Shown: piece by piece, positions 22,094 through 32,888 of the stretch
How the letters are laid out: each line of letters opens with the position of its first letter
Position numbering within the stretch: position 1 is the stretch's first letter
Assembly: GCA_022695795.1 (NCBI GenBank)
Contig: MU404222.1
Coordinates: forward strand, 1-54,231
Reading direction: 5' to 3'
Source: Biscogniauxia marginata
Lineage: Eukaryota; Ascomycota; Sordariomycetes; Xylariales; Xylariaceae
Length of the DNA: 54,231 nt
Translations under genes and position numbers: made by a program
Notes under the pieces: generated by a model
What the model was told of the DNA's origin: nothing
Seen by the model: the letters and a program-made list of their open reading frames with translations, nothing else
Databases searched by the model: none

Positions 22094-25000
22094 AGTCCCA
22101 TGTCTCACAGGTAGGGATGTTATGACCGCCTCTCAACAGCTGTGAAGCTCCAATATCCCCCAAAGCTCGACGACTTCGAAACACCCAACTGACCCGCCCA
22201 GATGGTTTCTGTTGATACAAGCGGATGGCATACGTGTGGGACAATAGTGTGGGCTATCTCGGAATGGACTATGGAAGGGTGTCCTTTGGGAGGGGGGATA
22301 GAATGGGAATAGAATGGGTGCAATGGGGAGGTAGTATTTATGGACCTGAAGGCTCGGGAAATCGTTTATGATGTTCTAATGTGCCGAGCTTCTTGATGAG
22401 CTGGCTTGGCTGGTGACGATGGCAAGGGAGAGACATGCCACGGGCATGGAACAGCCTTCGAGACTTCACATGTAACTACCTAGATAGGGCAAGAAGAGGT
22501 GAGGCGGTATACTACTCAGCTATAAATGATGTGTCAGAAAGGTACGTTGTCGAGATTGTGGGGGGAAAGGGGGGGAGAGAAGAATGCGCCAACTGGGGGC
22601 GGGGCAGGAGAAGAGGAGAAAACAGAAGGAAAAAAAACACAAAAGACGATTGTTTACCCCAGGGTGGATTAGATTTGCAGTGACGGTAATAATTTTGAAG
22701 TGGGTAGATTCAATGCTTGGAATTGAAAGGGGAGCTGGAGCTGGAGCCGAAGAGACGTTCCTGGAAGTGCTCCACTTCAAAAATTGTGCATATAGGCACT
22801 CGAACTTGAGGCAAAAAAAAAAACTTGACTGCAAAACGCAGACGCACAGGCCACTTTTCGAGATGTAGCTTAGTGTAGGTACGCTAAACAATGTACCCAC
22901 TTGTACCTATTTCTGTTCCTTTCCTGCTGCGGCCCTGTTCATGCTTCGTGTCAAAGCCGACGGGACGTTGAGGGTATACGAATACCTGCCTACATACGGA
23001 ACACTACACAGACTTATGCTAAGTAATTTTTTCTAACGTCGTACAGGTAAAACACGTACTTGTACAATGTCACCCAACCTACATTACGCATCTGCCACTT
23101 GCCTACTTATAGTATATGTATACGGTTTATATATCCATCCATATATATGTTATATGTTATGTCCTAAGTGTGCTTACTTACTTATATGCGTATGCAGTAC
23201 AGAGATCCGACGAGATTTTTACCGACTTGCCTTACGAAACGGAACAAGCGACCTCTCTACTTATCTGCATGCTTCAATGCTATAAGTAGCCACCGTGGAC
23301 AAGTTGAACTTCAATCAATCGAATGTACCCACCTGTCTAACCCATTCGCCACTTAAACCCACCTCTATTCTGTGCCTATAAGTCATAACACCGGAGATAA
23401 CGAGAGATGCGAAAAGCTCAGTCGGATACCGGTTGGACAGATGGCCGTAGGTAGATCATCGTGATCGACTTCCCCGTTCTCCAATCCAAAAGATTTCCGA
23501 TAATGTGGTCCATGCAGGGTCAGGACGGAAGAAGAAAAGATCGACATGGACTTGGTGCTTGGCACTCAACTTGCTCTGTCGTCGATGAATCCAGGCTGCA
23601 TCGCTAGGCCCTAAATTTTTTTCGGAATCCTTAAGTGCCATGCTCGGCGCCGCCTTCATTGCTTGATAAACGAGATTGATCCTCTGTAACCATCCATTCG
23701 CCGATGGGGGGAGAGGCATCGTCTCTTGCGCATCGTACCAACATAGGCGTGCTCCCCAGACAGAAACGTCGTCGGGGGTTGAAGTCTGCGATGTTCGCAG
23801 CAAAAGATGTTGAGCTCTTCAACAAAAAGGACGGGTTGATTCCCTATTGGAAGGGCTTAAGACTCAGCAGGGACTGGATTCGAACTATTGGCTATTTACC
23901 TTAAGTGGTTGTGAAGCCCCCCATCCTCCTATCTGCGGTCTGAAAATATTTTCACACTTTTTGGTGTAGGTAGTCATCTTGTAAGTGGTTATTCACACAC
24001 ACACATCTACGCATATACACACACACTCGTAGGTATTTGTGAGACATCAAGTATGTATGTATATTCACCTGCATGCTGCTGCTCGTAATAATTGCCGGCC
24101 GGGCTTGGACCTACATCAAGCTGCTTTAGCGAAGATGGCTGTCGTCCCCGAGCCATCAAATTAGGGCTGTCCTTTCCACTGTTCGTGGTTCTCTGGGACG
24201 AGCATGGCCGGATGGTTTCACAGCCTGTTCCCCGTCTCGTAATGTAGGTGGGCAAATCCAGCAGTATACTTAGGTAGGTTACCTGTATAAGTATCAGGTA
24301 CGTACGTACATACAGATATTGATGTACGTGTATGTATGTAAGTAGACGATCGAGGCTGCTGATGAGGTGGCCTCGTATGTACCTACATGTCAATATGCAG
24401 GTATGTCGATGTAATAAGCATGTAGATGTAGGAGGGTTGTCAGGAAGCATGTCATGTTCGAATGTTGGAGCGCTCGGACAAATAAATTTTTTAAGGTTAG
24501 CGCTAATAGCCTCTAGGGCCCCGCTTCGCAAGCCACCGAAGCCCGCCCTACGAAACCACCCTATGAAAACCCTTCTGAAACGCTAGCCCCGCCTTACCCG
24601 AACAGGCAACAGGGCAGGGATCCGGTATCAGGTTTTTCAGGGCACACAGACCGGGGGAGGAAGCATTCCAGAACAAAGACTTGCGACCCCTCCAGCACGA
24701 AACGAAATACAACACAAGTCGCAGCCTCGGGAGCCTTGTGACGACGAAAACAACTCCACATTTAGCGGCGGCCAGCCATTCCACTGCCGATCTGGAACTC
24801 TGGATCCTCTGGATATCCCCAAGGCGAGGCAAGACAGCAGCCACCGCTCGGCGAGGTAGCATCACGAACACGGCCCAGCCCAGCTCTTGATTACAACCTG
24901 CCGCCCTACCAACCACATCCCCGACACGGCCGCCGGTGGAGCAGCCCTTTCCAAGAACCTTGGTAGCATTCGTTCGATAACCTCATCCAATCTCAACCCC

Positions 25001-25381
25001 CGGACCTCCTGCGCCCGCTGTTACAACACAACACTCAACCGGTCTACGACAGCCATTCGTCACCGAACAGTCCAGACCGTCGCTTGAAGCGCTGCCCACC
25101 ACCGATCCTCCGATCCTCATTCCTACCTCTTTGCTCCCTGCCAGCATTTCACCGCATATTCCGGTCCTTCCGCAGCCCGTATTCGCCTCGCTAGCTCTAG
25201 AAGGGAGGAGGGAAAGAAGAACAACAACGACGGCAACAACAAGCTTTGCTCAACCCTGCAGCCCTCTACGCAAACCTTGCCCTGCCCTAGCGGATCGCTT
25301 CCCGCTAGCACACACATACGCCCACGCCCACGCCCACGCACCCCAACACGACCCCCCCCCCCCCTACATCAGATCATAATC
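22094..25381. other. 3.3 kb divergent intergenic region
   Basis: This lies between the Zn2Cys6 gene (-) and LSM7 (+). Part 22.3-24.5 kb is AT-rich with TATG/GTAC-type simple repeats (for example 24290-24345). Part 24.5-25.38 kb is C-rich and looks like LSM7 promoter and leader. A 115-codon minus ORF at 23456-23803 has protein-like composition but no family match and no plausible gene structure. No tRNA was found. Confidence 0.45.
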
Positions 25382-26041
25382 ATGGCCGATCGAGCCCACT
25401 ACCGCGGCGGCGGCCGAGGTGGCGGCGGAGGAGGTCAGCACCGTGGAGGGCGGGGCGGACGCGGCGGGAGAGGCGGGCACGGTGGCGACTCGGCCGGTGC
25501 CCCCCAGGAGCGCGAGCGGCCCAAGAAGGAAAACATCCTCGACCTGAGCAAGTATATGGACAAGAAGGTCGACGTCAAGTTCAACGGCGGACGAGAAGGT
25601 ACGCTGTAGATTGACATCATTATCATCGTCTTTATCGTCTTCATCATTATCGTTGGGCAGCGGCCATGACCCATGTCAATGAGCTTTCCCGAGATAAGGA
25701 AGAAAAAGCTAATATGGTCGTGGACGACTTTTAGTTACGGGGACACTGAAAGGTTACGATGCGCTCATGAACTTGGTATTGGATGAGGTACAGGAGGTTA
25801 TGCGAGGTTTGTCTCTCCCTCTCTTGCTATCGTCTTCGCTCCTATCCCCTCCCCTTCTTGAGACTAATACATATATATGGATACGTTGGGCTGATACCGT
25901 CTTCACAACACAGATGACGAAGGCAAGGAGGCCACACGGCCACTCGGCCTCGTCGTCATCCGGGGCACGCTACTAGTGGTTATCAGCCCCGTGGATGGAA
26001 GCGAGGAGATCGAGAACCCATTCGCCCAAGCTGAGGAGTGA
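25382..26041 (+). CDS. LSM7: U6 snRNA-associated Sm-like protein LSm7 with RGG tail
   Basis: Exons 25382-25598, 25735-25806 and 25914-26041 encode 138 aa. Residues 1-40 are a Gly/Arg-rich (RGG) extension. The Sm fold occupies about residues 51-130: NILDLSKYMDKKVDVKF (helix and Sm1), VTGTLKGYDALMNLVLDEV with the conserved D-x-x-x-N of Sm1, and LGLVVIRGTLLVVISP (Sm2, with the IRG motif). LSm7 sits in the nuclear LSm2-8 ring on U6 snRNA and in the cytoplasmic LSm1-7 ring that promotes mRNA decapping. Both splice joins fall in the Sm domain and restore its known sequence. Yeast Lsm7 (115 aa) lacks a comparable RGG tail. The neighbour PAN3, transcribed toward it, also acts in mRNA decay. Confidence 0.93.
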
Positions 26042-28279
26042 GGCTTTTCCCATAAGTGCGGGTAAAAAGTCGATCTGTGAAGAAGAAAAAATATCCATCG
26101 AGATTTCTAAGAAGCCAGAGTATAATATACCCGGGGCTAATATAAATAACGATGATGAAACGTTATTATGAATGCTATCTAAGAGAGAGAAAGAGGGAGG
26201 GGGGGAGAAAATACTTGGTTCCCTTTCGTCTGGGTGCTAAATTATTGCACGGGATGGATGGATGAATAGCTGCTATCTGGGCAGCAAGTCATTCTAATGT
26301 AGACAGACCGAGTAGAAGGTCAAAATTTCCGAAAGCCAATGAATACATTGATTGACATGAGCCGAATGACTCCCCAATCATCTCAACTTGTCCACAATCT
26401 GAAACTTCTTCGTGCATGTGATCTAACATATATATACGTATTATCACCGCCCATGGTTCAAAATAGCGAACGAAGCTAGGTATGTATATCCGCCCCCGCA
26501 ACCCTTCCCCTCTTCTCCTCCAATCCGTCCCTCCTTTCCTAACCTCTCATGCGTCTATCTGTCTATAAACCTATCTACCTAGGTATCTAATGAATATATG
26601 TTATACTTGTTCATTCTTTGGCATATATTATATATTAATCTAACATAGCCTAACCTAGCCTAAAGACTTGATCCTTAAGCTACCTAGTTATGGTGTTAAA
26701 CATTAGCCCAACCCACCTACCTACTTAGAAGGGGGAGGGAGGGGGGGTAAGGGTAGGAGAAAGAAAGAGAAAAACATGATATTCGAAAGTGGGATGGATT
26801 ATGTATACCTACCTACCTATCTACCATACTATCCATCTCACTCAACTAGGCACCTCAATCTCAATATATGTATATCACGCGACAGGCTAAGTACTAGGTA
26901 GAGGGATATAGGGGAGGAAGGAGAGGAAGGGGCTTGTACGTACGTATTCTCCCTCGTCCCAAGTCCTAGAGAACAACACGTGTATATATTCCGTAGCTCG
27001 AAGATACGTCAAGAACGAAGCACACGCCTACCTACCTAACCTAGGTATGTAAATACTAGACTAACTCACCCCTAACAGTATGTATTTCAGTATCAGTATC
27101 ATCGAGCAAGTTACCTCGCTCGCTCGTCTTACCTCCCCCCACCTACCTCCTGTCTTCTTTAGGTATCTATGTAATGGGCTCAAGCCACAACTACCGGCGG
27201 CGGGTTGAGACTTAGGTAAGGCGGATTGGATGGTAAGGTAAGTAGGTAGGTAATGAACATGGAGAGAGAAGGGGAAAAAAAAAGAAATTATTAATATTTT
27301 TTTGCTTGTTCTCGTTTCGCTTTGAAATATCTAGTTTATACTAATCTGTTTGCGTGCCTTTGCCTTTCTCAACTCCTCCCGCTATCCTATCCCTTCCTAC
27401 GCATCAACAACATACACCACTCGTCCGGAACCCCCCATCGTCCAAAACGGTTATGTCCCCATTTTCGTCATTTTATCATGTGTACTGTACCATCTCAGAC
27501 GGTCATCGTCAACAACTTTCGCAACCCGGAAACAAATATATCCGCTCTTGCTATCGCTTTCTTGCCAGAAACCCACCATCTCCCTCTCTGTACTACGCAA
27601 TGTGTTGATACAATGCATAGACAAGGAGAAATTCTATGTCCTGGTTCTTGCTGACTGTATGACAACAAGGAGCCCTGTCCGGGTACACTATGTATGTATG
27701 TATGTTGATGTTTCGTAGTTCCTAATCCAACCAAACCTCTCCCTGTGATATATCAACCTTTTCTCTACTGGCAGCGATGATTGGTGGCATCCGAATGGCT
27801 CCATCTCCGGACAACTTATAAAATGGCAAGAAAGGAGATATGGTAAGAGGTCTCATTAATCGGTGGTGGGTCATTATTCAACGCTCGCTCCGTTTAGTCC
27901 AAAAACGGTATATAATGGTTTCCCATTCAAACCCTTTGCGAGGTCCACGAAGTTTTCGTAATTTTAATCCGGTAGATTGACCAGCGCCTTCCATTTGAAC
28001 CGATTGAGGGCATGATCCAATTGGTCAACGCTCTTGTGAATTCGTTTGCTTCCAGCTTCGTTTCTGCCGCCTTGGGGTCAGGATTCGGTTGGTGACCTCA
28101 AGTTCTACTTGAGGGCTATAGGCGGTTCGCATAACCCCTCTTGGAAAAAAATATTTTCTTTGATACTGCATTGTCCGAGTTCCCATGTTGCCTGATAACA
28201 TACTAGGACTCGCTACCCCTTCTCATGGACATCTGTGGAGACTGGCCCACTGGTCGGGCACAGCAAGCGCATTTCCTTT
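26042..28279. other. 2.2 kb convergent intergenic region
   Basis: This is 3' flank of LSM7 (+) and PAN3 (-). It carries many TACC/GGTA tetranucleotide patches (26803-26820, 27027-27045, 27120-27150, 27225-27255), purine-rich G runs and AT-rich stretches. The longest ORF (27322-27654, 110 codons) begins with TTG rather than ATG and is not accepted. No gene is seen. Confidence 0.6.
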
Positions 28280-31200
28280 CTAGTAAGCCCGGTTGGCCGG
28301 TTGTTTGTTTCCTGCCTTCAGGAGGTCTCCAAAAGCGGCATTGACTTGCTTCTTTAGTTCCTTGTAGGAAACAATAAGGGCTGACTGGTGATCCCTGCTC
28401 GTGAGGTATATTTTTTCTTCCACGCCGGCATCAAGCTTGTTTAGGCAGGCTATTATATGTCCTAGGTCCAAAACCGGATTGCCTTGAGCGTCAACTTGGT
28501 GGAATACATAGTCGCGAAACAATTTCAAGGTATAACGCTGGTCGGTCTCGGACCAATTGGGATCGCCATCAAACTCCGGTCGCTCGTTAATAGTGCCTAA
28601 TTTCGCCATTAACCGTACTAGCCTGCCGTTTTCAAGCTCCCTCCCTAGATGATTGATAGTCTCATCTTGAGCATTAGATACCGCCACAAACATGTCATCT
28701 ATATGTGGAGCGAGGTCATAGACCAGCTGGTCTGCTGTCTTTGCCGCAATGGCCTGCGGCGGGCTCAAAAGCCATGTAATCCTTTCCTTGAGCTCTGGCG
28801 AATATGTCCTATCGAGCTGATCTAACGGGAACCGAAGGTCTGAGTTGCTCCTGAGAGACGTGTTGGCTGCGATGCTAAGCATTAGTCTTCCGAGATGGAA
28901 GAAATCCTCTTGCTGTAGATCCTCAAGTGAACGATGTGCATCGAAGTGCAACACGTCAAAGATAGAGCATGCACTTAGCCTGATATGGTTCTTATCAGTC
29001 AGGATCACCTTGTTAATATCGATGCATCGTGCTGCAAGCTTGGCCTTATGAATAGCCTTGAGAGCGCTAGACAACTGAACAAGATACCCCCACAGCACCT
29101 TCTCGGGGACGGGGGCAACACGACTAAACCTATTGTTTCCGGTTGGGAAGTGATGCTCTGCAAGTGTCTTAGAGAGGGGGTGATAGTTGTGGACAAATAT
29201 TAGAGAGCTATCGTTGAATTCTCTTGTCGTGAAAGCTTCTACTGTGGTAACGATATTCGGATGTATGATCTTCTTCCATGAGTTCACAGCCTTGATAGCC
29301 TCCTCATTTGTCAGACGAATTCCTACACCGATTAGTCGTGAATATTCATTTCACGCGTTATAAAACGAACCTTCCAGACGCCTAAGGCAATATATATTCC
29401 CATTTTTTCGCGAAGTTGCTTTCCATACCCAGCTTGGAAGGCCCAGAGAACTCGTTGAATTCCGCAGCTTAGTATCTAGAGGGACCAAAGAGTGATATTG
29501 TTGGAGGGAAGGTAGCTGTACCCCAGGTTGGCTTGCGAGAACCTGCCTCGCCGCCTCGGACCTTTTCTGAAGATCTTCCCGAAGAGATGGCGGTAGAAAA
29601 AAGTCGTAAATTTGGCGCTGGTACGGTTGCAGGTTTTCCCTTGTAGAAGCAATGGGTTGGTAAAGATGATATTGTAACTAACGAGAATTAGCATTAGCTA
29701 TCAAGGAAGGTAGACTAAATGAATACTGACAGGCTGCGACGGAGTCGAAAAGGTGTTCTGAGGTGGGAAGTACGATGATCCAGCCCCAGCCAAGGGATTG
29801 TGTTCCTCGGCATATGGATTGAATTGTGTCGGCGGGAGTGCTTGGCTAACACTTGACATAGTAAAGGGGTCATAACTCATCGAGCCATTATCCGTTGAAC
29901 CGTTTGCCGTGGTCTAGTTACTGTTAGCCAGCTCGATTCGGCAGGATCGCATCTCTAGACATACTACAGTGTTTAAATCATAATTGTTCTGGGGAGCAAA
30001 CTCAGGAAATGGACTGGATTTGAAAAGGGACGTTCCAGGATCTTGTTGAAGCGGAGGGTTCGTGGCTATTCGAAATGTGAGTATACATGGAGCGAGTCTC
30101 GCTTTTTAAGGTCAGCTCACATGCGGCAGCCGCCCTAGGGGTGAAAGGTGCGGCATTAGTCGAGAAATTCGACTTCTTGGAGCCGAGTTGGGCGGGAGTG
30201 AAGGATGGCGAATCAACGTTCAACGATTTCTTCGAGCTATTGCTATATAACTTATTAGTAGGGCGATTCGGAGAAGATGTGTGAAAGCTTCTGGGTATGG
30301 CTGGCACCCATAGATTGTGGGTAGTTTTGCTAGTAGTGTCCGACTTAGTCGTTAGTGAGTCCTGCCGAATGTGATGGCTAGAATCGCCAGGGCACCGTGG
30401 GGGAAACGAATGAGTCCGCTGGTGACCTTGGCCAGAGCTAGAGGCGATACCACTGCCAAGGGAAGGTGTAGGTAAATCGATATCTTCCCGGCCTTGCTGA
30501 GACGGGGGTAACACCTTAATCGACGAAACTGGGTCTACGATGGATTCTTGATTGAGCTTCGGTTCAGGGGATAGTGAGTCCTCTGGGTCGGAGCTCGCAA
30601 GAGCGGATGACGGAAATCGTATCGGACGACTAAGTTCTGCAGGATTGGCATCTTCTCTCGCAGAGTCTTGAGCCGGAGGATCTAGACAGGCAGGCTTCAC
30701 AACATCGGCCCACGAGCGACTGCTAGTAGCTAGAGGGGGGAGAGGAGAAGGGAAACCGAGGATATTGGTTCCCTGGGGTGACCTCTCCGTGTGAAACTCT
30801 CTGGGGATCGCCGGCCTCTGCTGTTGATTTCCCCGCTTTGATTTCCGTATGCTTGCTGCAGCCGTGAGAGTAGGAAATTCGTCTTGGCCGAGCGAGGACG
30901 CCATATTCGACTGGGCAGATTGGTGCTCATGATTATTATGGCTAGGGGTGGTTGATGCATCCCCTGCCTTTTTATCCAGTTCCTCTTGTTTCGAGCTATC
31001 TCCGGGACTCTTGAGTAGTTGCCCTCTTTCCGAGACCCCATCTTGCTCCTTGCTAGCTTCCATTGCCATCAATCGAGCGTTACGTTCCTAAAATTGAGCT
31101 TCGAGAATACCCAGCTCAGCTTCACGCAGTAGCCCCAAGACCAAGTAGCCCCTTTGCCCTCTTGACTATAGCGCATAGTGCATCTTCTAGCCCGGTGGCT

Positions 31201-31650
31201 GTAGCTCCGGATATCGCTGGTTGAAGTAGATTTGGATGGGGTTTGAGAATGGGTGGTTGGGAATTGAACAAGGTGCCAGCCAGATACGGAATGGAAGACG
31301 AGTGGTGCGAGGAGTGCGAGGGTTGAAGGGTGACTTACTTGTCTACTGCATTCGAGGGACCCTTATTCTGGTCGTGGTTGAAGGCGCAGCCCTGGTCCTC
31401 GTAGCGGCAGTGGCCGTATATCAGGACATTCCGACAGAGGGTGTCCTTTGTGTCTGAGAAGGCACAGGTCAACATGTTGGACTATGGGTACTGGTCGTCG
31501 GATGGGACGCGACTTGAAAGATGTTGGCGACGTGGCTTCGTGGATGTCAGTGCGAGAGGGGTTGCAAGGCAGGCACTCACCACGCGTCTTCGGCCGCGGG
31601 GAAGCCATCTGCCTCCCCTGGCTGGCAGTACTAAACCGTGTGCTTGCCAT
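28280..31650 (-). CDS. PAN3: PAN2-PAN3 deadenylation complex subunit PAN3
   Basis: Exons are 31650-31581, 31453-31339, 31052-30121, 30065-29965, 29913-29731, 29677-29371 and 29322-28280 (916 aa). If exon 3 instead starts at 30236, the product is 644 aa, the usual Pan3 size. Residues 30-50 form a CCCH finger (C-x8-C-x6-C-x3-H; DTLCRNVLIYGHC). A PAM2-like motif KKSLNVDSPSFTPAQ would bind the MLLE domain of poly(A)-binding protein. The pseudokinase domain follows (SWKKIIHPNIVTTVEAF, SALKAIHKAKLAARCIDINK, DFFHLGRLML), and then coiled coil plus C-terminal knob (ELENGRLVRLMAKLG, YTLKLFRDYVFHQVDAQGNP, LIVSYKELKKQVNAAFGDLL). Pan3 dimers recruit the Pan2 nuclease to trim poly(A) tails in the cytoplasm. 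The disputed segment 31052-30237 is open in frame for 272 codons. Confidence 0.92.
30237..31052 (-). other. Extra in-frame Ser/Pro-rich segment of PAN3 (linker or alternative intron)
   Basis: These 816 nt stay open in the PAN3 frame and encode Ser/Pro/Gln-rich sequence. It includes LGQDEFPTLTAAAS, RSWADVVKP and a repeated nonapeptide PAIPREFHT / PAIPRSFHT. Acceptor CTAG at 31053 keeps the segment, and acceptor AATAG at 30237 removes it; both join in frame with the same donor at 31338. Confidence 0.55.
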
Positions 31651-32888
31651 TGCTCTTTCTTGTGAATGTGCTCAGGTCCTCAAGGTGCTCGTTGTGCAGC
31701 AGCCGCGATGTCGGGCTGGGCAGTGCTCGCCGCCCCTATCGATACAACCCCTAAGGCCACAGTCTGTCAGTAGTGATGATGGAATTCAAGGCGGCAGTCA
31801 ACTACGACGAGCACAGGAGACCCGGGCGAGAGCAATTGGGAGTTGCGTTGTGAAGCAGGCCGATCCGGCCGCAATGTCGGTGGAGGGGTTGCGACGATAG
31901 CATCAAAAAGGGACCATGCAGAATGGAAGGAAAGAGAACCTACTGAACACCTCAAAGCGCTCCCATTTTCTAGCGAAGGGCGACACCTCGCCCATAGAAA
32001 AGAATACTATGCAGCACAGTGAGAGATGGACGGGCACGTGTTGTGGGATAAGCGATGCAGTCAATCAATTGGGGTCGGGCGAGGGTTGGTAGATGGCAGT
32101 TGACCTTGACTCGGAGTTGGTGATAAAAAGTCAAGGTGACAAAGAGATCGCATAGAGCAGCACAATGCACACCCGCACACACGTTATGTCGTAGTTAGTG
32201 GGATGACGGTGCCGCCGATTAGATAATTACGAGGATTAGCATGCCAAGGCTTTCTTCTCTTCAAGCTCTCAGCCTCTCAATCGCTTTTTCACTTCCTCAA
32301 GCTAGTCTATCTCCGGTATGTCGTTTGCTGTAACGGCCCTGAATATTTATCCGTCTAGTCTGAATCAGGTAATTCAATGAGCTGAACTCAATTTTGGATT
32401 AGCGTCTCGTCGGCAGCTGATTGGGCACCTCCCCCCCCAGTCCGCTATCGTCATTCGCTGCAGTTAGCTAATAATTGACATCTTTCCAGCGGATCCGTCT
32501 GCCGCCAACAACTGAACACGGAGTCCTTACAAACCTTACCTTCCTTTACCTTGCCTATCTCCTTTAGAGCGTACTCTCAGGTTACGAGACCTCGTGCATC
32601 CTACTGGTTGAATTAATTCTACGGCATATTGGACAACAATCTCAGCTCAACTCCGATCAGAACCCTTCTCCTCCGCTTGTCATCGGCTCCGTTTAACATA
32701 CGACTCCACCAACCTATACGAAACGAAAAGACCACACAAAGCTACAATGGACTAGCTACCCTGATTCAGCTCCAGTGCCCACAAACCTTCAATCTCGGAA
32801 AATAGTCATTCCCGACTCTGACTATAGACTGTTGAGATTCCGGACAACACGAGATCCTCCTCGGTGGTCGATTGTACAAGCCGGCAAC
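31651..32888. other. Divergent promoter region of PAN3 and the UBX gene
   Basis: This 1.2 kb lies between PAN3 (-) and the UBX-domain gene (+). It includes a CACGTG E-box near 32033 and a pyrimidine-rich leader from about 32460 to 32720. An alternative in-frame ATG for the UBX protein lies at 32775. No separate gene is seen. Confidence 0.55.

Noticed and set aside
23840..23910. GGATTCGAACTA resembling a minus-strand tRNA T-arm
   Set aside because: The flanking bases cannot form a 5-bp T stem, and no acceptor, D or anticodon stems fit.
27322..27654. 110-codon ORF with a hydrophobic start and several Cys, like a small secreted protein
   Set aside because: The frame opens with TTG rather than ATG; the first true ATG would remove the apparent signal peptide.
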